Positions 35,739 to 46,899 are shown, numbered from the stretch's first letter. The stretch is DNA of 64,000 nucleotides from Rheum nobile (GCA_027886185.1 WOAB01000476.1:2604001-2668000), one strand, 5' to 3'. Numbers and translations: made by a program. Notes: generated by a model not told the origin, from the letters alone.

Positions 35739-35844
35739 TTTGCCCTGTGGGGCAAGTCTGGATCTGAGAGACAGAGGAGATAGTACATCTGGCATTGCCT
35801 AATGCATCTGGTACATCTGGGAGAATTCAAGTCAAGGTGGAGAT

Positions 35845-36284
35845 TGTTGAGTATGCTTGAATTCAACTGAGGGCCGACGCCGGGTCGCGGTGGATTTGGA
35901 TGCCCCGCGGTGGGGCAACTGAGAGTTGCCGAGTGCTGTCGCCGGGTCGTGGTGAGGTTGGCGCCTCGCGATGGGAAGGCCACCGCCCCGCGGTGGAAAG
36001 ACCACCGCTCCGCGGTGAGGAACACCGCCCCGCGCTGGATGGATTCATCTCGCGGTGGGCCATGGGCCGGTGTCATGAGGCCCAAAATCTGTCAGGGTAG
36101 ATTAGCACTATATATAGTCGTCTAATGTAAACCCTAATTGTAATCTAAAATTTCTGCCTCCTAATACAATCTGATCTCACTCTGTTCGTGGACGTAGCCA
36201 ATTTGGTGAATCACGTAAATCTGTGTTCGTTTGTTCTTGTTCTTTCTTGTTTGTTTGTTTGTCTCTCTCTCAATCCGCACAACA
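35845..36284 (+). repeat. Copia right LTR (440 bp)
   Basis: It follows the purine tract AAGGTGGAGAT. It has TG..CA ends and the TATA box at 36109-36117. The word-B array is repeated at 35879-36057. Confidence 0.95.
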
Positions 36285-36311
36285 GATCCGATTGACAGCT
36301 CTAAATACCAT

Positions 36312-36963
36312 GCTTGCCCTATGCACTATGATAGCTTGTATCTAAAAAAAGATGGTTTAATATTGACGTTAGCTGACTAGGTTACCAAGGGAGTGCATTT
36401 CCATCTGTTTAAAAATTAGGGTTTCTGATTCCTGAAAAAAAGGGTTTATCACAATTTATGGCCAAATTTGATGGCAACTCCCCTTCATCTGCAATCCTCT
36501 GGCTGTTCCTTGAACGTTACTCAGACTCACCAATTGTAGTATTTCACTCCCCGAGCAACCATCACTTGCTTATAAACACCGCAAAAGACTTTTTCAGCAT
36601 TGAGATTCGGAACGTAAATAAGGAGATTATTCAATCTTGCTCATGAAAAGCCTCGTTACAACCTCTTTTCGGTTGCAGCTTAGAATAGATATTGCTTTCT
36701 TATGAATAAATTATGTAGTGATGTTACATGAGGAACTTGAAGAAAATAATAAAGCTAAACTGGAATACCTAAATCATGCAGTGCATTTGGCATTGCCTGA
36801 TGAAGCAGAATTGGTACATGACCGAGTTAAATTGGAAAAAAGAGAAAATTACAATTGGCAAGGTAGAACTAAAGAATACGTAAATATTGCAGTGCATTTG
36901 GTATTGCTTGAGGAGTTCAATTTGACAAGGCTAAATTCAGATTTCGGGTAGAGTGAACTGAGC
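36312..36963. other. DNA downstream of the PMT gene, no gene seen
   Basis: The right part should hold the 3'UTR of the minus-strand PMT gene. A short direct repeat occurs (GCAGTGCATTTGGCATTGC at 36778 and GCAGTGCATTTGGTATTGC at 36889). No polyadenylation site can be fixed. Confidence 0.4.
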
Positions 36964-39747
36964 TTAGACAGCATATGGCAATGTCTCTGATTCGGTAGGA
37001 CGCCACATTGTCTTCTGTGCACACAACAATCCTTGTGTATCCTTGGAATTAGTCAACCGGATCTCCCATTTCATAGACCTAAACATGCTCTCTAGCTCGG
37101 TAATCGTCTCCATTGTATCACGGACAATAATCTTACCTTCGGGCCTTAAGATCCGATCAGCCTCAGCGACTATACCAAGGAAGCTGCACCTGTTTCACCC
37201 CAAAATTAGTGATCGTGTAAGCTGTAGGGAATACATATTACAATGTAATGACCTAGAGAACAAGGCGTTCAGGGTCATTGGTTAATAATGGTGAAGGGAT
37301 GTACCTCTTCTTTGTGGTAGAGAAGAGATGATCTGCATGGAGAAGATCAAATGATCTCGGGTAGGTACTGAACGACTCACACCAGTCATGGTAGATTCCA
37401 AAAAGACCACGTTCATAGATGATTGGAAGAGTATCAGGAGAGTCTATGGAGACCACATTCATTACCCACACGTTCATTTCTCTCAAGGCTGCAGCGAATC
37501 TGGACAGTAGAAAAGCAAACAAACAAGAGTAACTGTGAAGGAATTGTATGTATGTACATAGTTTGGAGGCACGTACTAGGGATATACATAATATATATTT
37601 GGTAGCTTACCCTCCATAAATAGCTCTCATGTCCATAACATTTCTCACTGTTGACCAGTTGATTCCCATCCCTGATAAATATGACTGGCTGACGACACGC
37701 TTCCAGTGCTCAGAGTCGGATGTAAAGTCTTCAGGTGCAGCCTTGCCATACACTCCAACCTGTGAGCTGGACAGCCAGTATGGCGGCTTCTCAGCCCTAG
37801 CAGGCCATTGCTCCGGCCAGTGAGATCCACGTTCTGAATCAGCCTCAGGCACTTTGTGCATGCAGGCCTGCAGTGGAACATTCCTGTGCAGTGTGCACCA
37901 CCAAATAAATTTTAATCATTTTCAAAAATAACAGTATGTCAGGGTGTTTGGTTCATGTAGCCATGCTCAGAGGAGATTATCATAGTCCTTGATCAAAACC
38001 ATGAGTGGAAAGGAAAAGAAAGTACCATGCTGCATTAAGATTATCAGATTGAGGGCATAGTGGAGGTTCATTTTGCGACCTCTTCTTGTAGCACTCATTG
38101 GTAGAGGGTTTCCTATATACTGCCACTCCTACTCCATTCACTTTATCCTTTTGCTTGGCAATAAGTTCCCAGCACATTGATTTTGTTAGCTGAGACATGG
38201 CTGAAGATCCAGAGAAAGAGTAAAAAGTTTGTAGAATCTAAGATAGATCGAAAGTTTTAGAAGGGGGTGACATACCATTCCAGATCATAACATCTTCCTC
38301 CAGATCCTGATAAACAGGGGTGGCAGACCACACAAAGAAACCACCCGGGCGAAGTACCCGATTCAGCTCCAAAAGAAGCTTTCCACCTATAAAATGCAAG
38401 TTGAAATAAATTAATATTGATTTGGATGCATGTAAGCATATTACAGAATGAGTTTGCCAAGTAAAAGCAGATCATGAAAAATGGTGATGGATGATTACCT
38501 TCTATGTGCCATGGAACCCTACAACGAGAGCAATGAACAACATCAAATACCATGCCAGGGAAGGGAAGTCTAGTTGTGCCCATAACAGCTGATAAAGCTG
38601 GAATACCCCGTTCTAGAGCAAACTGCACTTGTGCTTCGTGCTCGTCTTTTGGGGCAAACGACATGGTTACCACGTCCTTGTCAAAGAGGTAACCCCCAAA
38701 ACTAGCAACTCCGCATCCAACATCCAGGACAACACGAGGGCTCTTGCCCCACTTGAATTCCACGCCTTGCGCACTTACAATCTGCAATGATCACAACAGT
38801 CAATCAGAGGTGCAGCTAAGGGAAGAGGAAGCGCCCAAGGAAAAACGGTCTCACATTCTGTATGAAGTCAATGTAATGAGAAGCACCGTGCGGAAACTGG
38901 GTTCCTCCGCCAGGAAAAGAAAGATACTCCCCACTAACTTTGACCCAATTTTGGTGCCCTTTAAACTCTACGAGCTGGACGTGAGGAACGTTGTTGAACC
39001 AAATCTGCAGAAGCACGTTTCCGTGAGCCCTACGTACTCTAACAATTACACGGGATGAGATAGAAAATGTACCTTCTCTCTGCTTCTAGGCCACTCAATA
39101 GTCTCAATTGATGGCCGGTACCCATCCGGAAGAGGAACGAGACAAGAGGGAGGCTCAGCAGGACAGTGCCTCTCTCTGTGTTCGTAGTGCATTGTATTCC
39201 TAAGATGTCTCACTGCGTCCAGGTTGTCAAGGCAAGGAATAAAATCTGTCCCGGCAGCAGTGCGGCAGAGTTTCCAAGTGTAGCCAACCTCCCTTTCCTT
39301 GTTCGATTCAGTTGCCTGAGTTGAGAAAGACCCGCTCTGTGCACTAGTCTCCGGCTCCGCTCCAGCCTTTGGCTTACCTTCATCTTGGATTCTGTCAGAC
39401 GCACCTTCCTTCCGAGGCTCCGCATCTGTTGGCTCTTCTTCGGAAGGCCTTTCAACGCCGTCCTGGTTGGAGCTGACGTCGTTGTCGCCTTTGGTGATTT
39501 TATCTTCAGACAGATCACCAGATGCATCCTCAAACTGCTTAGCGTTGCTCTCCTTGGAACCCTTGAATTGAACCCTTTGCATTTCAGCAGATGTATCCAC
39601 AGGCTGAGCCGGATTGGCTGACCAAGAAGTCAGTATCCACACACCTAAAAGGCAAAGAGCCACAGAAACCACCACAAAGGAGGCGGTTGACCAGTAATTA
39701 GAAGATGCTTTCCTCCCATCAATTCTAGTATACTTTCCGGGCGCCAT
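36964..39747 (-). CDS. Probable pectin methyltransferase, PMT24/25/26 class
   Basis: Coding exons (plus-strand coordinates, read right to left) are 39073-39747, 38855-39004, 38499-38781, 38276-38386, 38026-38200, 37611-37883, 37305-37499 and 36964-37189. All introns are GT-AG, phases agree, and the product is 695 residues ending at TAA. Residues 21-40 form a single membrane anchor after a short basic tail (type II). An acidic, Glu/Lys-rich stem (about 45-150) is followed by the methyltransferase domain (Methyltransf_29, formerly DUF248). The SAM site VVLDVGCGVASFGG is at about 292-305, with RCRVPWHIEG and VMDMRAIYGG further on. Family members act in the Golgi lumen and are linked to homogalacturonan methylation; that role is inferred from family. 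Arabidopsis PMT24-26 are longer, mostly in the stem. It appears fully intact, unlike everything around it. Confidence 0.92.
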
Positions 39748-40200
39748 GGTCGACTCTACTTAAACACTCGTTACTGCAACACACAAATCCAATATCAGAC
39801 GCTTTGCTTGGATCGTTCGAAACCAGTAATACAAGTATATATATATATATCACGCTCCGGTACAACGAGTAAACTACGCTAATGAAACAGAGAAAGAACG
39901 GATCAGTTGAACGTTTTATAACAAGATGGCGAAAATACTAGAGGAATCTGGTCAATTGATTGCATTTGAAAGTTGAAAGCGAATGAAGCAATAATCGAAA
40001 AGGGAACTCGTGAAATCACAGCTCAAATCAATCAGTTAAATCAACGGAGTTGGATGAACATGGAGGATTGAAACCTGGAGACTGGAAAACGGATTCGGAA
40101 AAGGAGCTACCGGCTACGGGCTCATTACCGCAGTGAGGAGGCCGAATTTTGTGCGCTGCTGCCAGTTGGAGAAGAGGAGCCGAGTAGATATTTATATATA
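39748..40200 (-). promoter_or_regulatory. PMT promoter and 5'UTR with a probable leader intron
   Basis: TATATAAATA on the minus strand lies at 40190-40200. A 5'UTR intron acceptor (TTGCAG) ends at 39774, 26 bases before the ATG; a possible donor is CCAG/GTTTCA near 40070. An intron in the leader is common in this gene family. Confidence 0.6.
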
Positions 40201-40395
40201 GGATAGGGAAGAGGATTGATGAGTATTTTATTCGTTTCCAATTTTGGAGGGGATTATCATAATTCGAAACAACCAAGGAGAGAAGAAGAGATGACACAGG
40301 TTATCCTTGACATGGAGATTGTAAGAAAATATAAAAAAGGCGGTCCGAGTTTTGAGATAATGTTTGATTTGCTTAGATTTACACGATTTCTATTT

Positions 40396-41240
40396 CATGC
40401 AGGGCTAAAATTGTTATTTTATGCATTGGTTCGTCCGTCACGGATCATGTGCATCTGTCCGTGACGGACCAAATGGATCCATCTGTGACGGACGAATCTA
40501 TTTGATCCGTCACGGATGGATTCATTTGGTCTGTCACGGATGAACATGTTGATCCGCGATACGATTTTGGAATTGCCATAACTTTTGATTCCCTAGTCCA
40601 AACGCGCTGAAATTTGGAAGAGTTATAGTTGACATCTTGATCTTTAATCTGGCGTTGGAATCACTAAATTCGGAGTTACGTAGAAAATGTTATACTTCTC
40701 CAAAGACAGGACAAAGAAATAGAGATCTCTTAAGCGTCAAGGCGAGTAGAGATACTTCTCCATTCGTTTCTCAGCTGATGGCGTTCGAACCTTCTTCTAC
40801 AAGAAAGAGACGAGGTCGCAAGGCGACTTAAATGCTATTGTACTTGCACATTGTAATGCTATTGTGATCATGATTGCAATGCTATTGTAATCCGACTTAA
40901 ATGCTATTGTACTCGCCTTGGCGCTTAAGAGATCTCTATTTCTTTGTCCCGTCTTTGGATAAGTATAACGTTTTATACGTAACTCCGAATTGAGTGATTC
41001 CAACGTTAGATTAAAGATCAAGATGTCAACTATAATTCCTCCAAATTTCAGCGCGTTAGGACTAGGGAATCAAAAGTTATGGCGATTCCAAAATCGTGTC
41101 GCGGATCAGCATGTTCATCCGTGACGGACGAAACATGTTCATCTGTGACGGAAGAAACATTTTCATCCATCACGGATGAAAATGCTTCGTCTGTCACGGA
41201 TGAACATGTTTCGTCCGTCACGGATGAACCAAGGCGTTAA
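40396..41240. repeat. Long inverted repeat with word-D arms
   Basis: 40433-40755 is repeated in inverse at about 40908-41234, giving arms of about 320 bp around a 150-bp centre. The centre has five copies of AATGCTATTGT or close variants. Each arm's outer end is an array of TCCGTCACGGA or TCCGTGACGGA (5-base arms around one base). The arms share long runs such as CTTAAGAGATCTCTATTTCTTTGTC. It begins about 200 bp upstream of the PMT TATA box. It could be a foldback-type element or two head-to-head LTR-like pieces. Confidence 0.8.
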
Positions 41241-41390
41241 ATTAAGTTTATTTTATTAATGTTAACATCAATAAAGTAATTGTTTATAAACTTATTCTAA
41301 TTATGTTCGGTTTTTAAATTATATGACTTGATAGATTTTGTATTGTAATTCAAAACAAAGACCTAGATAAACCGGTTTTTGAAAAGATTG

Positions 41391-41700
41391 GTCATACATA
41401 AAGTAATAGAAAGCTTCTTCCATCTCGATTGTCAAATGTTTCCCATTTGTTTTGAAGCAATCGTATCCCTTCTTTCTAATGGTTTGAGATATCTCTACTC
41501 GCCTTGACGCTTAAGAGATCTCTATTTCTTTGTCCCGTCTTTGGAGAAGTATAACTTTTTCTACGTAACTCCAAATTGAGTAATTCCAATGTCAGATTAA
41601 AGATCAAGATGTCAACTATACCTCCTCCAAATTGCAGCGCGTTTGGAATAGGGAATCAAAAGTTATGGCGATTCCAAAATCGTGTCGCGGATCAATTGAG
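41391..41700 (+). repeat. Third copy of the inverted-repeat unit, partial
   Basis: It matches 40908-41110 and has an extra 110 bp on its left (ATAGAAAGCTTCTTCCAT... type) shared with the fourth copy. It ends at GTCGCGGATCA before the word-D part. Confidence 0.75.
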
Positions 41701-42154
41701 TAATTCCATGTGTCATGTATATGTTTGGATAAATATAAACTATATATTTAACGGTATATCAATTGATAATATAAGATGTTATTGACTAATAAAAAATATT
41801 ATAATAATCATATTGTTTTAGCATGCTAAAAAATTAGAGAAGGATTATGTAGCTCAAGTAAATCATATGTTATTAAAGTAAGAATCAGACGGTTAAACAA
41901 ATTAAGTTTCTTTTATAAATATGCATGAGAATGATTTATTCCATAAAGGTAACAAAACTTTAAGTAATATATTCATGAAACAATATAAAATATATTTTAT
42001 TTTATATATTTTATGTATATATATTGCAAAAAATACTATGTGACAGTTTAATTAGTGGCTTAATAAATCTAAAAGTATAGTGCAAGTAATATACACACCG
42101 ACATTAAAATGAACTATGTTTGGCCAAATTAAAGTCTTGATAATGCTTATAATT
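41701..42154. other. AT-rich spacer
   Basis: No gene or repeat was recognised. Confidence 0.5.
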
Positions 42155-42640
42155 TCAATATGGCCATACATAAAGATAATAGAAAGCTTCTTCCATTTCG
42201 ATTGTCAAATGTTTCCCATTTGTTTTGAAGCAATCGTATCCCTTCTTTCTAATGGTTTGAGATATCTCTACTCGCCTTGGCGCTTAAGAGATTTCTATTT
42301 CTTTGTCCCGTCTTTGGAGAAGTATAACTTTTTTCTACGTAACTTCGAATTGAGTAATTCCAACGTCAGATTAAAGATCAAGATGTCAACTATACTTCCT
42401 CCAAATTTCAGCGCGTTTGGACTAGTGAATCAAAAGTTATGGCGATTCCAAAATCGTATCGCGAATCAGAATGTTCATCCGTGATGCACGGATGGGGTTG
42501 GTGCGTCACAGACGATTTACTGTGGTCCGTCACGGACGGAGTGCTTTCGTTCGTCACGAGCGGCTTCATTTGATACGTCACGTATGAAACAGTGCGTGAA
42601 ATAAAAATTTTACCCGTGCGTGAAATAGCAAGGGCCTACA
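42155..42640 (+). repeat. Fourth copy of the inverted-repeat unit, with decayed word-D array
   Basis: It is the longest copy. After the common part come five diverged words (TCCGTGATGCACGGA, GTCCGTCACGGAC, TCGTCACGAGCG and others) and a tail with GTGCGTGAAATA repeated twice, also seen in inverse at 40396-40430. Confidence 0.75.
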
Positions 42641-43229
42641 TTTATTCTATTTTTTCACATATCCATTTGGCATATATATTCTATGTAGCCATGTAGGAAC
42701 TTCGAGATACAAAGAAGATATTTCAAAAAATAGCAAATATATACGGAGTTTGTTTTAAAAAAAGAACTAGTGTAACAGTACGGGTTAACAAAATAAAAAA
42801 AATATATAACAATGTGAATTCTAAAATGTAATTTATAAGCAAATACAACAATAAATAAGAAAATACAATTGATAAAAGTAGATTATAAACAACCAAATAA
42901 CATTTATATAATATCATATAATTAATAGTGATTGAATGTGAACTCTCTCCGAACATGGTCAAAAGCTAACATATGTATCTATACAAATTTACAAAAATAT
43001 ATAAGGAGAAAAAAAATTGAACTGTACAAAAAAAATAAAAGATTGATATTCGATATATTAAATACAATCAACAATTTATTACTTCTTCTATTTGAAATTA
43101 GTAATTTGCCATACCTGACAATGATAAATAATTAAATAAGTTGACATAGATGACATCTATATTTAATAAATTTTTGGGAGCAAAATTATTTATATTTTTA
43201 ATCATAGAAAATATTTATATATTAATATG
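42641..43229. other. AT-rich DNA, nothing recognised
   Basis: Only low-complexity A/T runs and short frames are present. Confidence 0.5.
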
Positions 43230-43237
43230 GCTACAAT

Positions 43238-43861
43238 TAGAACTGTCAAAAAGTTACCGAACCCGTTTTACCGACCTGATCGACCCGTTTTTGGACCCGA
43301 CCCGACCTGACCGAAATTTTTGATAACCCGAAGTTACCGAACCCGAATTTACCGAGACCGAATCCGACCAACCCGAACCCGACCCGATTAACGAATAAAT
43401 ATGGAGTATTAATAAAATATAACATAAAATAATATGATAAATGACATATAAATAATGATAATATGCTTAATATCCTAAAAAAAAATTGTTGTACTTATAT
43501 AATTTTTTATAATGTAGAAATTTATAAATTAATAAATAAAAAATAAAAATAAAAATAAAATATGATTTTGGTCTACTAATATCAATTACATTAAAATAAT
43601 TAATAATATTATTATTATTTTAATCAATTTCAACTTATTTTGGCATATTTAAATTAGTTTTTAACTATTCAATAATATTTAAATAGTGAAAAAAATATTT
43701 AAAAAATGACGCTCTTGACCCGTTGGTTAACCCGAACCGCCCGCTGACCTGTATTGACCCGACCGGCTTGACATGTTATCCGAAATGACCCGACCCGTTC
43801 TCAACCCGAACCGAAAATAACCGAACCGAACCCGACTTGACCAACCCAATTGACAACTCTA
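43238..43861. mobile_element. hAT-2: intact second copy (624 bp)
   Basis: The ends are TAGAACTGTCAA and TTGACAACTCTA, with the exact 8-bp duplication GCTACAAT at 43230-43237 and 43862-43869. The body matches hAT-1 along its length, including the ACCCG-rich ends. It is useful for reading hAT-1 across its copia insertion. Confidence 0.95.
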
Positions 43862-44015
43862 GCTACAATACATGTACAAGAGTGACAAAAAGATTTATTT
43901 TAATATTTAAACTTGTTAAAGTTTTCTTCTTGTAACACAATGCCCTTATGCTATACTTCTAGCATAGCTCATGCTAGCACAGATTTTTACGGACACCTAT
44001 TTCATGTATGTATAG

Positions 44016-44198
44016 GGCTCGTTCGGTGAGGATGGAGTTGAAGGAGTTGAAGTTTAACTTTTGCTTCAATTTCAACCACCACTTAAATTCGATTTTTGCT
44101 TAATGTCCCCCTCACATTACCCATTTCCTTCAACTTCAACCCCAACTTCAACTTCAACCCCTCCTTCAATCTCCATTTCAACTCAACTGAACTGAGCC
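44016..44198. mobile_element. AGTTGAAG-type MITE, copy 2 (183 bp)
   Basis: The ends are GGCTCGTTCGGT and (A/T)-variant ACTGAACTGAGCC, flanked by TATAG at 44011-44015 and 44199-44203. The interior shares GAAGTT(T)AA, GCTTCAA and GCTTAATGTC with the copy at 52759. Confidence 0.75.
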
Positions 44199-44492
44199 TA
44201 TAGTCTCAAAGAATAAGCATGCATCACATTCACATTAGTGATCTATCAAATTTTGTATTATTGTTTATAGCAAAATAGGTTTTAATAATGTCTTTTATAC
44301 TTATGAATTGTATTATTAAAAAGACATGTATAGAGCAATTTCAAAAGAAACGTAATAGTTAAAGATAAAAATTTATTTCATTAAACTTAAGATCAAGGTT
44401 GAGATATGAATACAAAATAAAGAGCAAAATACATAAACGAAAAATGTCTTTATTGTTTTTCCACAGCAAGAGGGCGAAGCCCTTAACTTATA

Positions 44493-44772
44493 CTCCCTCC
44501 GTATCAAAATACTTGTTTTTTTGGACAATTATACATATATTAAGGAGAGTGTAAAATATACAGATATGTCTCTATTTATTACTTTATTTTATTACATTTT
44601 CAATACAATTACTTACATTTCTTTTCTCATTTATTAAAAAGTAATATAAATTATAAGAATATACATGTAAAGTAAATATAAAATATAAAGTAAATGTAAA
44701 ATATACTAAAAGACAAGTATATTATGAAAAAAACTTATAACTAAAAAGATAAGTATTTTGATACGAATGGAA
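44493..44772. mobile_element. Stowaway-type MITE (280 bp)
   Basis: The left end is CTCCCTCCGTATCAAAATAC and the right end its diverged complement, with a TA duplication at 44491-44492 and 44773-44774. CTCCCTCCGT is the hallmark Stowaway (Tc1/mariner) end. The interior is AT-rich with no ORF. Confidence 0.9.
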
Positions 44773-45009
44773 TATATTATAACCAGAGAGCCATTCCATT
44801 TCCCAAGGAGGTACAGCAAAAGAAACAATTAAAGACAACGATTGATTAGGATTGCCTTTAGAGACACATTCGTCTTCAGTTTAATCCAAGCAACTGGAGG
44901 AGGCTGTCAAACATAAATGTGAAGGAAATGAGGCTGTCAACTGGAGGATTGCCTTTAGGATTGCGGGTGGTGTTGCCGCTGCTCTGCCATGCCTACATAC
45001 TATGAAAGC

Positions 45010-45970
45010 TTTTTTAATAGTTCAATTAGCAGAAAAAGAGAAGCACCAGATTCTGCTCAGCAGTTGGCTTATTGGAATCTATGCTCTTCTACCCGAGATG
45101 AGCTCAAGGAACACAACACCAAAGTTGTACACCTTAGATTTGGTGGTAAGCTGTCCAGTCATTGCATATTCGGGTGCGCAGTAGCCGTAGGTACCCATCA
45201 CTCTAGTTGAAACGTGATCCTTGTCTCCAGTTGGACCTATCTTTGCAAGCCCGAAATCAGAGAGTTTTGGGTTGAAATCCTCATCCAAAAGTATGTTGGA
45301 TGCTTTGAAATCGCGGTATATCACTTGAGGATTGGCGTACTCGTGTAGATACTCAAGCCCCTTGGCTGCTCCTTCAGCTATTTTCATCCTTGTATACCAT
45401 TCCAATGGCTTCTTGTTCGCGGGCAAATCTTTGATACATCAATAAACCAGAAGTTACGACTCAAATTAAAAGAAAGAGTTGAAACCTGGTAATACACGAT
45501 GAGCAATCTAAAGAAAAAGATACAGAACTCTCTCCGAATGTTGACCTAGAAGGTGATCCTCGAGAGACCCGTTGGCCATGTACTCGTACACCAAAATCCT
45601 CTGATCACCATCAGCACAATATCCAATCAAATTGACACGGTTTCGATGGTGAAATAGGCTCAGCATGAACACTTCTGACAGGAATTCTCGGTTCCCTTGC
45701 AAACCGTTCCGATCCAACTGTTTGACAGCCGACCAAAACCTCTCAAACTCTCAATATACAGCAAGTAGATGAAATGACTTGATCAAAATCGTGAGATGTT
45801 GATTTGTACCTGATTTATACCGGGAATGTATCCCTTATAGACCCTTCCAAACCCGTCTTCACCCACAAGACATTCGGGGCTGAAGTTGTCGGTGGCGGCT
45901 GCCATTTGTCTGAATGTCAATACTTGGGATGTTATTCTCGGACTCCCTATGAAGATCAACTGTTACGGAT
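45010..45970 (-). pseudogene. Truncated RLCK-VII (PBS1-like/PBL) kinase
   Basis: Three exons read right to left. 45810-45966: LTFRQMAAATDNF, then the glycine loop GEDGFGRVYKG. 45546-45736: SAVKQLDRNGLQGNREFL (ATP lysine) through NGSLEDHLL. 45010-45426: catalytic loop VIYRDFKASNILL, DFGLA and GTYGYCAPEY. After LISGRRA a one-base deletion (near 45086-45090) shifts the frame; the lost frame then reads DSNKPTAEQNLV and homology stops near 45010. Subdomains X-XI and the N-terminal acylation region are missing. HHRNRVNLIGY and VYNFGVV also differ from usual family residues. Exon borders fit GT-AG. This was once a receptor-like cytoplasmic kinase gene of pattern-triggered signalling type; it is now broken. 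Confidence 0.85.
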
Positions 45971-45999
45971 GAGTGGGGTAAATTTTTGAAGATCAAAAT

Positions 46000-46830
46000 T
46001 TTTGTTTTGCTGAGAGGAGAAAGTAAATGGATGAGAGGATCGGCTGAAGCAACAGTTGACCACCAGTGGTTTTAGGCTATAGAGATAAGCACCCGTTGTA
46101 AACAAGGTGGAGCGGTTTCAGGAGTTTAGCATAACGTGGAGGTCCATTTGAAGAAGATTTAGCAGGACATGGACGTGCAGTTGAGAATATATGTATGACA
46201 GCAAAACACTAAAGATATAAAGACCTTGCTCAAATATATGTATGACAACAAAACAACAATTTACTATCTGAATTTCTTTCATACATGTTTTCCCTTCAGC
46301 AAAGAGTTGGAATGCAACATATTAAACAACAATAAAAGGAGAAAGACTTACCAATTCTAGCTGCTTTCCAAAAGAAACCTCGGAACCTGCAAGGCATATG
46401 TTCTATTAGATGACATTCACCAAGAGTCAATATTAACATTGTAGAATGGCATAGCAGCATTTAGTCAAACGCAACAGTTTGTAATCAAACAGCAGCACAT
46501 CAGACCATGATTTGGTTGTAGGGTTTCTCTAAAGCCTTATTTCTTTTGTTGAGGACATAACCAAGCACAAACATCAGGGACGTTTGAAAATTGAATGATT
46601 TAAGGAATGAATTGAAGAACACAAAAAAAATAACCTCAAACGACAGAATAAGCAAAGAAGAAACCATAGTTTAGACCACAGAATAGCCTGTGATTTCCTG
46701 TCTCAAAGACCAAAAGAAACAACACAAATATGAAGTTGGGAATGAATAAAAACGGAAGCAGATGAACATCATATCTAACTACCAGCAAAGCTTATAGGTC
46801 ATTGAAATAAACCACATCCAACAACTCCTA
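46000..46830. other. Non-coding or unresolved DNA
   Basis: One 35-bp stretch at about 46349-46383 (minus strand) is flanked by TTGCAG and GTAAGT and could be a small exon, but no protein match was recognised. Nothing else was supported. Confidence 0.3.
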
Positions 46831-46851
46831 AACATTTCCCCCCAAACTCAT

Positions 46852-46899
46852 CACTCATCATCAGGATTCTCACTGTCAATCATCTGTAGTGCAGCAACC
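46852..46899 (-). other. Possible terminal exon of an unknown gene
   Basis: On the minus strand, TATTTTAG is followed by codons for VAALQMIDSENPDDE and TGA. An acidic C-terminus directly after a good acceptor is suggestive. The upstream exons could not be assembled. A minus-strand CTATAAAA at about 47807-47814 with CACAAATTG/GTAATA downstream (47755) might be the promoter and first donor. Confidence 0.3.

Larger units (their letters stand above)
31644..36284 (+). mobile_element. Ty1/copia element (Tork-like) with a deleted RT
   Basis: LTRs of 440 bp flank one gag-pol frame. The 5-bp target duplication GATCC is at 31639-31643 and 36285-36289, inside hAT-1. The domain order protease-integrase-RT-RNase H is copia. 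By eye the LTRs differ at seven positions, all transitions, which suggests a recent insertion. RT lacks its first part, so the copy cannot move by itself. Confidence 0.95.
31042..36303. mobile_element. hAT-1: non-autonomous hAT element, split by copia
   Basis: The left end TAGAGTTGTCAA (31042) and right end TTGACAGCTCTA (to 36303) form the terminal inverted repeat. The exact 8-bp duplication AATACCAT flanks them at 31034-31041 and 36304-36311. Eight bases and this TIR type are diagnostic of hAT. Without the copia insertion the element is about 616 bp. The ends are packed with ACCCGACC and ACCGAACCCG words, and the centre is AT-rich. It has no transposase. Confidence 0.9.

Noticed and set aside
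38257..38787. A 176-codon minus-strand frame as a separate gene
   Set aside because: It is PMT exon 3 read through its intron; splice sites and family homology show the exon ends at 38499.
39210..39533. A second minus-strand frame overlapping PMT exon 1
   Set aside because: It is a frame shadow of the conserved PMT exon.
40433..42600. The TCCGTCACGGA units as LTRs of one retrotransposon
   Set aside because: The first two copies are head to head, no primer site or coding lies between any pair, and no TG..CA ends with duplications were found.
46349..46383. A 35-bp exon flanked by TTGCAG and GTAAG
   Set aside because: Splice-like ends occur by chance and no protein match supports it; mentioned only as unresolved.
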